DNA from: an uncultured Arachnia sp.
Lineage (GTDB): Bacteria > Actinomycetota > Actinomycetes > Propionibacteriales > Propionibacteriaceae
Reading direction: 5' to 3'
Length of the DNA: 64,000 nt
Assembly: GCA_934636715.1 (NCBI GenBank)
Contig: CAKUBE010000008.1
Location: forward strand, 1-64,000
In this document: piece by piece, positions 1 to 7,538 of the stretch
Layout of the letters: the number at the start of each line of letters is the position of its first letter
Position numbering within the stretch: position 1 is the stretch's first letter
Made by a program: the position numbers and the translations under genes
Notes under the pieces: generated by a model
Database searches by the model: none
Seen by the model: only the letters and a program-made list of their open reading frames with translations
What the model was told of the DNA's origin: nothing

Positions 1-224
1 TCAACTACGTCGCCAGATGCCTACTCGACGCTGGCGGGTTCAGACCCCTGATCCACTCACTTCTGTGAAGAGCCGGTAATCGTGGAACCGACAACCTTTG
101 ACTATCGGAGGGCACGTATGTACCCTCTCCTTAGTTCGTTAGTTAGTTGGCGCAGAGCTTATGCCGACGGAGCCGTGGATTGATCGAGTCAAGACGTCAC
201 CCGCCACCTCCCGACGGTGACTTC
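1..224. other. Non-coding left edge, element remnant
   Basis: I see no gene here. One small hairpin is visible: GAGGG at 108-112 pairs with CCCTC at 123-127. The stretch adjoins a shattered mobile-element pseudogene and is probably part of the same decayed insertion, which continues off the left edge. I found no copy of the tRNA-fMet 3' end here, so the other attachment site, if it survives, lies outside the window. Confidence 0.4.
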
Positions 225-851
225 TCACCGCGCAGACGCGTCCAGGACGGCGCTGCATGGCGACAGCGCCTTCACAGGTTGCTGTTCACGCAGGCGTTCC
301 CGACGCGCTTTCATGATCGAGTCGATCGGCGCCACCGGCCCAGGCGGAAGACCCTTGGTCGGTTTAGCGGTGACTTCCGCTGAGGGTTTCCCGAGGGCGT
401 CGAGTAGCGGGGTGTCCAGTGTAGCTTCGTGGGTTTGGCGGCGAACCTTCTCGATCTCGGCGGCGACGTCGTCGAGCCGGTGTCGGGCCACGAGCTGCTC
501 GGCCTTCGGGATGGCTGTCCCAGTCGTGGGAGGATCTCTGCGACGGTGGTTTCGAGGTTGTTGATCTCTCGCCGCGGGTTCGTTCGAAGTTGCGTGGGAT
601 CGTCAGGGCCTTGTTCTCGAGCGCGCGGACATCACCGAGCCCGATCTCGTACGGGTTCGGGGTGGAGCCAGACAGCGGCACACCATCCAGGGCGGTGAAG
701 CCCTGAGTTGGCCGAGGTCCCGTTGTCCGCGCAGGGTGTTGTCGTGGCCGGCAATCGTGCCGACTTTGGTCTCGACACGCATCCATTCCCATGTGCTCAG
801 CCCGACCCATTTGGCCAGCGCGGCCGCAGCCTCGACCCGGTGGGTGTCCAA
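225..851 (-). pseudogene. Shattered C-terminal fragment of a mobile-element helicase/adenine-methylase-like protein
   Basis: No single frame is open, but three minus-strand frames join into one protein-like stretch. From about 851 to 690 one frame reads a V-E-T-K-V-G-T-I-A-G segment. From about 690 to 560 a second reads LDGVPLSGSTPN and then VRALENKALTIP. From about 560 a third reads INNLETTVAEILPRLGQP, and after a further shift the rest reads KAEQLVARHRLDDVAAEIEK to a stop at 225. The order (L-x-G-V-P-S, a short loop, 'LENK/LENR', a coiled coil, 'GQP/GRPF') resembles the C-terminus of the very large SNF2 helicase/N6-adenine methylase proteins of actinobacterial conjugative elements. At least three frameshifts and the missing body make it dead. 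The family match is from memory and moderate. Replication or conjugation proteins of another type remain possible. Confidence 0.45.
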
Positions 852-981
852 ATGATGCGAGGAGGCTCCTTGACCGACTCACGCGAGACGCACTGTGCCG
901 ACAAATCACAAGTCCGTCGGCGCGCCACGCATACTAGGCCACATTTCAGCAAATCTGGAGAACGGCTCTCTGGGCCCTCTG

Positions 982-1413
982 TCACCTATCGGAGGAAAGG
1001 GCAATTGCTCGCCCCTTGCTGTCTCTAGGAATACTCTGCGCTGACTCAAATACCCCGTAAATGAACAGGAGCGTTCCTACCGCGGCAAGTGTTGCCAGCA
1101 CATACGCCCACCACACCGCATGGCCGACGAGCCAGATGGTGAGGTATCCCAGGAGGACCGCAACGATTAAGGACAGCACGAGCATCGGAAGGTCCCGGCG
1201 CCGTTCGTCCGAACGAAGCTGTTCCGCTTGATGCTGGACGAGCGCGAGGACCGCTTCGCGAGCAGGCCCCTCAGGGAGCTTGGATGCAGCTTCGGCATCG
1301 TGGGCGAGGCTTCGTCGTTGCTTGTCAGCACCTTGTGAGGTGGCCAAGAGCAGGGATGCGACTGGGGCCAAGATGGGCAGTGCCTTCAGGGCATACTCAA
1401 GCCAGTTGTTCAC
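982..1413 (-). CDS. Small hypothetical membrane protein
   Basis: The protein is 143 aa if translation begins at the GTG at 1413 (reading VNNWLEYALKALP). The frame stays open back to 1461, but that extension is basic and unlike a membrane N-terminus. Residues about 10-25 are hydrophobic. A charged, Glu/Arg/Gln-rich middle part (about 30-80) may be helical. Two clear membrane segments follow at about 80-125 (LPMLVLSLIVAVLLGYLTIW and a second one after a WW pair), then a short polar tail. I do not recognise a family. It lies between a dead mobile-element fragment and a truncated recombinase, so it is probably cargo of the decayed element. No function can be assigned. Confidence 0.5.
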   Translation of the reverse strand: MNNWLEYALKALPILAPVASLLLATSQGADKQRRSLAHDAEAASKLPEGPAREAVLALVQHQAEQLRSDERRRDLPMLVLSLIVAVLLGYLTIWLVGHAVWWAYVLATLAAVGTLLFIYGVFESAQSIPRDSKGRAIALSSDR

Positions 1414-1658
1414 GGCACAGTTTCTAGCAGACCGAGACGTACGTGTCATACGGCCGGACAACTTCAGTTCAACCTGTCAGACTCCCGGTCCTGGGCTAAG
1501 TTGTAGGTCGTGAACGCTTCGCTACTCGCTCTCACAAGCCCCGTACAGGTGGCCATTGGCCCCCATCGCCGTGTCCGGGGTGTTCAGGCAATCTCGCACT
1601 AGGGCCCATCCACCAGCACGAAGGAAAGGAATCCGGGGAGTCGAAAAACCCACGATGC

Positions 1659-3164
1659 TTGGGAACCAGATTCAAAGAACTGCTCCGTTATGTAGAGGCA
1701 AATCCCGGGGTTGGCTACGTCGTCATCTATATGCGCTCTCGGGCTTTCCGCAACTACACGGACGCCGCGATTGCCAAGCGCATCCTTGCCATCATGGGCA
1801 TCAAGCTCGTCTCCGCAAAGGAAGAGTTCGGCGATGGCTACATGGCCGACGCCATGGAGGCCATCACGGACATCATGAACGAGGTGCAAATCCGCCAGAA
1901 CGGCGAGGACATCAGCAACAAGATGCTTCACAAGGCCAAGAACAGCGGGACTACAGGCCGAGCCAAGCTCGGCTATCTCAACGTCCGTAAGGACTTCAAT
2001 GGGTGCCTGGTCAACACCATCGACATAGACCCGGCTCGCGCGCCGCTCATCCGATGGGCGTTCGAGCAGTACGCCACCGGTGAGTACAGTCTCACACGAC
2101 TCCAGCAGGAGTTGGCCGAGCAGGGCCTCACGACGCGCAGGACTGCTAAGTGGTCGGAGAAGCCGGTATCTCGCACCCAGCTCGGAGCCATCCTCCGAGA
2201 CCCCTACTACCTCGGGATGGTCACCTTCAAGGGCCAGGTCTATCCGGGAGGGCGACATGAAGCATTGGTCTCAGCCGAACTCTACGAACGCGTCCAGCGC
2301 GTGCTGGATGAGCGTATGCGACGAGGCCAGCGTGACATCGTGCACAACCACTTCCTCCGTGGCCTGATGCACTGCGAGCGCTGCCATGCAACCGGACGCC
2401 GAAGCCAGTTGGTCTACTCACAGCCCGTCAACCACGCTGGTCAGGCCTACGAGTACTACTTCTGCGCGGCTCGCCAGCAGCCGGACTGCGGGCTTCCACA
2501 CCTGCGCGTCGCAGACGTCGAGGATGCCCTCCTGCGCCACATCGCGGCGCTTCGGCTCACTGCCGACGAGGCGAGTGCCATGCGTGAGCAAATCACTGGG
2601 CATCTTGAGCGCCGGCTGGAACTCGAACGCGAGACGCACGCTCGCCTCCAGAACGAACTGGCCAAGCTCGACGTCCAGGAGGAGCGTCTGCTCGACCTCG
2701 CCGCCGACGCGTCCTTGACGACGAGCAAACTCCGCGTGCGACTGAACAAGCTGCAAGTCAAGCGGACGACCATCCAGCAGCAGTTTGAACGCACCGACGA
2801 CCATGTCCGGCGCGAAACCGAGGCCATGCTGGCCTACGTCGAGCTGCTTGAACATCCGGGCCAGTTCTACGCATCCGCCACGAACGAGGTGAAACGCAAG
2901 CTCCTCGCCGCGTTCTACTCGCGTGTCTGGCTCGATGATGATGGCACCACCACACTGCCAATGCCCGAAGAGCGGGAAGTGGTGGCCTACATCCGAGACT
3001 CGGCCCGAGAGGCTGTCGGCGATGCCAGGGGCAACGAAAAAGGCGCTGGGACTAGTCCCAGCGCCTCTGACGCTACCCTCGGGCAAATCCCTCAGGTCGT
3101 TTGTTCGAACGAGTCGAACGTGGTAGCGGGAACAGGATTTGAACCTGTGACCTCTGGGTTATGA
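1659..3164 (+). pseudogene. Large serine recombinase lacking the catalytic N-terminus, running into tRNA-fMet
   Basis: The 501-codon frame (TTG at 1659) begins inside the resolvase domain, at a stretch (RFKELLRYVEANP, then YVVIYMRSRAFRN) that normally lies about 60-70 residues into a large serine recombinase. The segment with the catalytic serine is missing, and I find no trace of it in the other frames of 1470-1660. Only a short piece (GVEKPTML) in the adjacent frame hints at a frameshift near 1657. The recombinase domain follows (LGYLNVRKDF...), then a zinc ribbon (HCERC ... FCAARQQPDC), a long coiled coil (about residues 300-390) and the C-terminal tail. The last codons cross the tRNA terminator and the 3' end of the tRNA-fMet gene, giving the artefactual ending GTGFEPVTSGL. 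Large serine integrases insert DNA at attachment sites, so the placement suggests this element entered at the tRNA. It should be inactive as it stands. Confidence 0.8.
3037..3065 (-). terminator. Intrinsic terminator of the tRNA-fMet gene
   Basis: A perfect 24-bp palindrome (GGCGCTGGGACT and its complement) occupies 3042-3065. On the minus strand it is followed by five T residues (3041-3037). It lies about 56 bp beyond the tRNA 3' end, as expected for a tRNA terminator. It also falls inside the last codons of the recombinase frame read on the plus strand. Confidence 0.8.
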
Positions 3165-3197
3165 GCCCAGCGAGCTACCGAGCTGCTCCATCCCGCG
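3121..3197 (-). tRNA. Initiator tRNA-fMet (CAT anticodon)
   Basis: The minus strand folds as a 77-nt tRNA. The acceptor stem begins CGCGGGA and ends TCCCGCT-A-CCA, the anticodon loop is CTCATAA, and the T-loop is TTCAAAT. Two initiator hallmarks are visible: an unpaired first position (C1 opposite T72) and three consecutive G-C pairs at the base of the anticodon stem (GGG/CCC). CCA is encoded. The 3' third overlaps the end of the recombinase frame on the other strand, which marks this gene as the probable integration site of the element to the left. Confidence 0.95.
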
Positions 3198-3256
3198 TCG
3201 GCCTGACTAACAATACCGGAGGCCGCGGGAATGCCCAAATCAGCTGGGGTGCCGCG

Positions 3257-4258
3257 TCAGGGACGCGTGGCCGGCGGCTGGGTCTTCGCGGGGTCGCGCT
3301 CGACGATGCCGCCGAGGGCCTCGTCGATCCGGGCCATCAGCTCGGCGGGGATCTCCACGCCGCTCGCCTTGACGTTCTCCGCGATCTGCTCGGGGCGCGA
3401 GGCGCCGATGATCGCCGCGGCCACGTTGTCGTTCTGCAGCACCCAGGCCACGGCCAGCTGCGCCATGGTGAGGCCCAGCTCGTCGGCGATCGGCCGGAGG
3501 TTCTGGACCCGGCCGAGGACGTCGTCGTTCATGAAACGGCTGATCATGTTCTGGCCGCCCTTGGTATCGGTCGCGCGCGACCCCTCAGGCAGGGGCTGCC
3601 CCGGCAGGTACTTGCCCGTAAGCACGCCCTGCGCCACCGGAGACCAGACGATCTGGGAGACGCCGACCTCCTCGGACGCCGGGACCACCTGGTCCTCGAT
3701 CACGCGCCACAGCATCGAGTACTGGGGCTGGTTGGACACGAACGGGATGCGCAGTTCCTTGGCGAGCGCCGCCGCCCCGCGGATCTGGTCCGCCGTCCAC
3801 TCCGAGACGCCGATGTAGAGAGCCTTGCCCTGGTGCACGATGTCGGCAAACGCGGACATCGTCTCCTCGAGCGGCGTCTCGACGTCGTAGCGGTGCGCCT
3901 GATAGAGGTCGACGTAGTCGGTGCCCAGGCGCCGCAGCGAGCCGTTGATGCCCTCCATGATGTGCTTGCGGGAGAGACCGGCGTCGTTGGCGCCGCGGGG
4001 TCCGACCGGCCAGTAGACCTTCGTGAAGATCTCCAGCGACTCGCGGCGCTCGCCCTTCAGCGCGTCGCCCAACACCTCCTCGGCGACGGTGTTGGCGTAG
4101 ACGTCAGCGGTGTCGAACGAGGTGATGCCGGCGTCGAGCGCGGCGCGCACGCAGGCCTTCGCGGCGTCGTTCTCGACCTGCGACCCATGGGTCAGCCAGT
4201 TGCCGTAGGTGATTTCGGTGATCTTCAGTCCGGAGTTGCCGAGATAGCGATACTTCAT
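3257..4258 (-). CDS. Aldo/keto reductase, Kv-beta/YghZ-like
   Basis: This 333-aa NAD(P)H-dependent oxidoreductase has a (beta/alpha)8 barrel and reduces aldehydes or ketones; the substrate cannot be told from sequence. The catalytic tetrad is visible: D49 and Y54 in FDTADVY, K80 in FTKVYW, and H122 in YQAHRYD. The C-terminal cofactor loop reads IIGASRPEQIAEN. The 'YRYLGNSGLKIT' N-terminus and the 'W.VGPRGANDAGLSRKHI' region fit the subgroup related to potassium-channel beta subunits and L-glyceraldehyde-3-phosphate reductase. The start is the ATG at 4258; the frame is open further upstream but that extension overlaps the neighbouring gene. It is divergent from the DUF1349 gene, 60 bp away, and ends 59 bp before tRNA-fMet on the same strand. 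Confidence 0.9.
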   Translation of the reverse strand: MKYRYLGNSGLKITEITYGNWLTHGSQVENDAAKACVRAALDAGITSFDTADVYANTVAEEVLGDALKGERRESLEIFTKVYWPVGPRGANDAGLSRKHIMEGINGSLRRLGTDYVDLYQAHRYDVETPLEETMSAFADIVHQGKALYIGVSEWTADQIRGAAALAKELRIPFVSNQPQYSMLWRVIEDQVVPASEEVGVSQIVWSPVAQGVLTGKYLPGQPLPEGSRATDTKGGQNMISRFMNDDVLGRVQNLRPIADELGLTMAQLAVAWVLQNDNVAAAIIGASRPEQIAENVKASGVEIPAELMARIDEALGGIVERDPAKTQPPATRP

Positions 4259-4318
4259 GGCCCCGAGGCTACTCCGAACGCCCCGAGGGATGCGGAGGCA
4301 TGTCCTAGGGTGGCTGGC

Positions 4319-4903
4319 ATGGAGAGCACGCTTCTGCCCTGGTCCGCCGGCGTCTGGACCAATCCACCCGTCGCGGCGACCGAGCGCGACGGCGACCTGC
4401 TCGTCACCTGCTTGGAGGGGTCCGACGCGTGGCGGGTGACCAGCTACGGCTTCGTCCACGACACCGAACACGCGCTGGTGGCGCCGTTGGCGCAGGGCTC
4501 CGCGATGGAGGTCGTGTTCACCGCCGACTACGACCGGCAGTTCGACCAGGCCGGCGTGTACGTCGTAGCCGCGCCCGATCGCTGGATGAAGGCCGGCGTC
4601 GAGTTCGCCGACGGCCACCCGCAGCTGGGCGCCGTCGTGACGGGGCCGCACTCGGACTGGTCCGTCGCGCCCGTCGACGCGTGGCGCGGCAGGAGGGTGC
4701 GGGTGCGGGTCTCCCGCTCCGGCGACGCCCTCACCGTCAGGGCGGGCCTCGACGGCGAACCGCTCGCGCTCGTGAGGGTCGCCCCCTTCCCCGAGGAGGC
4801 GGAGGCGCTCGCGGGACCGCTCGCCTGCGCCCCGACGCGCGCGGGGCTGACGGTAACCTTCCACGAATGGTCGATGGCGCCGGCGGACGCGTCCCTCCAC
4901 TGA
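4319..4903 (+). CDS. DUF1349 family protein
   Basis: The product is a 194-aa cytosolic protein without signal peptide or membrane segments. The central part (FDQAGVYVVAAPDRWMKAGV, then EFADG and the SDWSV strand) matches the DUF1349 fold, a concanavalin-A-like beta sandwich found in YeeA-type proteins. Catalytic activity is not established for this family, so I assign none. The start is the ATG at 4319. A larger frame continues upstream but lies antisense to the aldo/keto reductase. The gene is followed 38 bp later by two M16 peptidase genes on the same strand and may share their transcript. Confidence 0.75.
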   Translation: MESTLLPWSAGVWTNPPVAATERDGDLLVTCLEGSDAWRVTSYGFVHDTEHALVAPLAQGSAMEVVFTADYDRQFDQAGVYVVAAPDRWMKAGVEFADGHPQLGAVVTGPHSDWSVAPVDAWRGRRVRVRVSRSGDALTVRAGLDGEPLALVRVAPFPEEAEALAGPLACAPTRAGLTVTFHEWSMAPADASLH

Positions 4904-4941
4904 GCCTCCGCGTTGGGGAGAACCCAGTAGGGTCACTACCC

Positions 4942-6216
4942 ATGACGTCGGACCACCTGCGCTACGAGCTGGCCTCAGCCACCCTTGACAACGGACTGAG
5001 CGTCGTCGTCTCCCCCGATCCCGGCGCGCCCGGCGTCGCCGTGAACCTTTGGGTCGAGGTCGGCTCGGCCGACGAACCCGTGGGCAGGACCGGGTTCGCG
5101 CACCTCTTCGAGCACCTGATGTTCCAGGGCTCGGCGCGCGTGGCCTCGGGCGAGCACATGGCCACCATCGAGTCGGTCGGCGGCTCGGTCAACGCCACCA
5201 CCTCCAACGACCGCACCAACTACTTCGAGACGGTGCCCCGCGGCGCCCTCGACCTCGCGCTCTGGCTCGAGGCCGACCGGTTCGCCAGCCTCGCCATCAC
5301 GCCCGAGAACTTCGAGGCCCAGCGCCAGGTGGTCAAGGAGGAGAAGCGCCAGCGCTACGACAACCAGCCCTACGGCGACCTCCTCCAGCTCCTGACCGCC
5401 CAGCACTTCGCCCCCGAACATCCGTACGGCCACCTGACGATCGGCTCCATGGCCGACCTCGACGACGCCTCGCTGGGCGACGTCGCCGGCTTCTTCGCCG
5501 CCTGGTACCGCGCGAGCAATGTGCGGCTGGTGCTCTGCGGGCCCGTCACGGCGGACGAGGGCTTCGCGCTCGCGGAGAAGCACTTCGGCGCGCTGCCCCT
5601 GTCGGAGAAGCCCCACCGCGCGGCCATGCCCGACGGCGGCCTCCTGGCGCCGCAGACCACCGTCGTCAGCCGCGACGTGCCGCACAGCCTCGCCTACCTC
5701 TCGTGGGCGCTCCCACCCGCCGCGCATCCCGACCACCCCGCGCTGTCGCTCGCGCTCGCGGTGCTCGCCGACGGCAGCTCCTCGCGCCTCCATCGGGCCC
5801 TCGTCCGCCGCGGCGACCTCGCGCACGAGGTGCACGGCGCCGCGCTCACCAACCGCTCCTCGTCCTCCCTCGCGACGATCCTCGGCCGCCCCGCGGAAAC
5901 GGCCGGCGTCGACCGCCTCACCGAGGCGATCCTCGCCGAACTCGACGGCTTCCTCGCCGACGGTCCCTCCGACGACGAGCTGTCCCGCGCCGCCGCGCAG
6001 TACGAGCGCGACTGGCTGTGGGAGCTCGCGACGACCAGCGGCCGCGCCGACGCCGTCAACGAGTCCTGGCTCACGTTCGGCTCCGCCGACCACGTGAACA
6101 CCCACCTCACCGAGGTCCTGGCCCTCACGCCCGACGACGTCCGCGCCGCCGCCGCGCGCTGGCTGACCCCCGACGCCGCCCATCAGCTCCACTACCTCGC
6201 CGAGGACGCCCGATGA
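4942..6216 (+). CDS. M16 family zinc metallopeptidase, catalytic subunit
   Basis: This 424-aa peptidase of the pitrilysin/mitochondrial processing peptidase family carries the inverted zinc motif HLFEH (H54, E57, H58). The distal glutamate ligand is about 75 residues on, in VVKEEKR (E133/E134). The N-terminal M16 domain is followed by the second M16 domain (VVSRDVPHSLAYLSWALPP onward), which lacks a zinc motif, as usual. No signal peptide is seen, so it should act in the cytosol on short or unfolded peptides. The stop overlaps the start of the next gene (ATGA), which encodes a second M16 protein without zinc ligands. The pair probably forms a heterodimer, one active and one regulatory chain. 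Confidence 0.9.
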   Translation: MTSDHLRYELASATLDNGLSVVVSPDPGAPGVAVNLWVEVGSADEPVGRTGFAHLFEHLMFQGSARVASGEHMATIESVGGSVNATTSNDRTNYFETVPRGALDLALWLEADRFASLAITPENFEAQRQVVKEEKRQRYDNQPYGDLLQLLTAQHFAPEHPYGHLTIGSMADLDDASLGDVAGFFAAWYRASNVRLVLCGPVTADEGFALAEKHFGALPLSEKPHRAAMPDGGLLAPQTTVVSRDVPHSLAYLSWALPPAAHPDHPALSLALAVLADGSSSRLHRALVRRGDLAHEVHGAALTNRSSSSLATILGRPAETAGVDRLTEAILAELDGFLADGPSDDELSRAAAQYERDWLWELATTSGRADAVNESWLTFGSADHVNTHLTEVLALTPDDVRAAAARWLTPDAAHQLHYLAEDAR

Positions 6217-7535
6217 TCCGCCCAGCCGTGACCGCTGCCTCGCCCTGGACCTTCCCGACCCCCGAGATCCGCGCCCTGGACACCGGCGCCACCGCGTGGC
6301 TGTTCCGCCTGCCGGGGCAGCACATCGCGACCTTCGAGGTGCTGCTCCCGACCGCGCTCGCCACCGAGCCCCGCGAACTGGAGGGCGTCGCCACCGTCGC
6401 GCTGCACGCCGTCGACGAGGGGACGCATTCCCACCCCGACGGCGCCATCGGCGAGTTGCTGGAGGCGCAGGGCGCCACCCTCCACGGCTCCGCCCGGTAC
6501 CCGTACACGACGTTCGGCGGCCAGGCCCCCGTCGGCAGGCTGGGCAGTGCGCTGCCGCTGTTCATCGAGGCCCTCAGCGAACCCGCGTACGCGGCGCGCG
6601 ACGTCGCGCACCACGTCGAGGCGCAGCTCGCCGGCTACGCCTCCCAGCTCGCCTCCCCCGGCGCGGCGAACAAGCTGGCGTTCCGTCAGGCGCTCTACGG
6701 CGCGGATCATCGCGACGGCAGGCCGGGGGCGGGCACCCCGGGGACGCTGAACGCAATCACCCCGGACGACGCCCGCGCCTGGCACGCCACCACCTGGCTG
6801 CCCGACGGCGCCACCGTCATCCTCGCCGGGGACCTACCCGCAGGACTCGACCTCGACGCGCTCCTGGCCTGGACCGGTGCGCCGAGGACGCCCGCGCCGT
6901 CGGCCGCCCCCGCGCCGCAGCCGCCGCGCGTCGTCGTGGTCGACCATCCGGCGGCCGTGCAGGCCACGGTGACGATCGGGACGCGCGCGCCCAGCCGCCG
7001 TCACGCCGACTGGCCGGCCCTGCGCGTCGCGGGTCACGCCATGGTCGGCGCCTTCGCCAGCCGGCTGAACCTCGAGCTGCGCGAGCGGCTCGGCTACACC
7101 TACGGCATCGCCGGCGGCTTCGCGCCCGGCATCGAGGAGGGGCTGTTCAGCGTCAGCGGCAGCGTCCGCACGGAGGTGGCGGGCGACGCCGTCGCCCGCC
7201 TGATCGACGGGCTCTCGCTCGCCGAGGCCTTCACCGACGAGGAGGCCGACGACGCGCGCCGCTACCTCGTCTCGGTGGCGCCGCTCGCGAACGAGACCTC
7301 CGCCGACATCGTCGGGCAGGCGACGGCGCTGGCCGCCGCAGGTCTCGACCCGTCGTACCTCGGGCACCACTTCGCGCAACTGGCGGCGACGACGCCCGCG
7401 GAGGCGACCGCCGCCTTCCGTCGGCACGTCACGACGGATGCGCTGACGATCGCCGTCACCGGGCGCGCCGACGACCTCGTCCCCGCGCTGACCTCCATCG
7501 GGATGGTCCCCGAGGTCGTGGATCTCGGGGACTGA
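6213..7535 (+). CDS. M16 family peptidase-like protein, non-catalytic subunit
   Basis: The product is 440 aa with two M16-like domains. The HxxEH zinc site is absent at the position where it should occur (GVATVALHAVDEGTH). The C-terminal half keeps the conserved substrate-binding Arg/Tyr segment LRERLGYTYGI. This division of labour, zinc site on one chain and the R/Y motif on the other, is known for paired bacterial M16B proteins and mitochondrial processing peptidase. Translation is coupled to the upstream catalytic chain through a 4-bp ATGA overlap at 6213-6216. The gene ends 3 bp from the convergent UPF0182 gene. Confidence 0.88.
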   Translation: MIRPAVTAASPWTFPTPEIRALDTGATAWLFRLPGQHIATFEVLLPTALATEPRELEGVATVALHAVDEGTHSHPDGAIGELLEAQGATLHGSARYPYTTFGGQAPVGRLGSALPLFIEALSEPAYAARDVAHHVEAQLAGYASQLASPGAANKLAFRQALYGADHRDGRPGAGTPGTLNAITPDDARAWHATTWLPDGATVILAGDLPAGLDLDALLAWTGAPRTPAPSAAPAPQPPRVVVVDHPAAVQATVTIGTRAPSRRHADWPALRVAGHAMVGAFASRLNLELRERLGYTYGIAGGFAPGIEEGLFSVSGSVRTEVAGDAVARLIDGLSLAEAFTDEEADDARRYLVSVAPLANETSADIVGQATALAAAGLDPSYLGHHFAQLAATTPAEATAAFRRHVTTDALTIAVTGRADDLVPALTSIGMVPEVVDLGD

Positions 7536-7538
7536 GCC

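Noticed and set aside
1599..2258. 219-codon minus-strand frame over the recombinase
   Set aside because: The plus strand encodes clear recombinase and zinc-ribbon segments; the minus frame has no domain.
3110..3164. Protein ending GTGFEPVTSGL as a real C-terminus
   Set aside because: These residues are translated from the tRNA-fMet gene on the other strand. They are a known artefact of frames running into tRNAs.
3161..4318. N-terminal extension of the DUF1349 protein
   Set aside because: The open frame upstream of 4319 is antisense to the aldo/keto reductase. The ATG at 4319 gives the family's normal length.
6213..7535. Second M16 gene as a pseudogene for lack of HxxEH
   Set aside because: The frame is intact and coupled to the catalytic partner. 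Loss of the zinc site on one chain is normal for M16B heterodimers.
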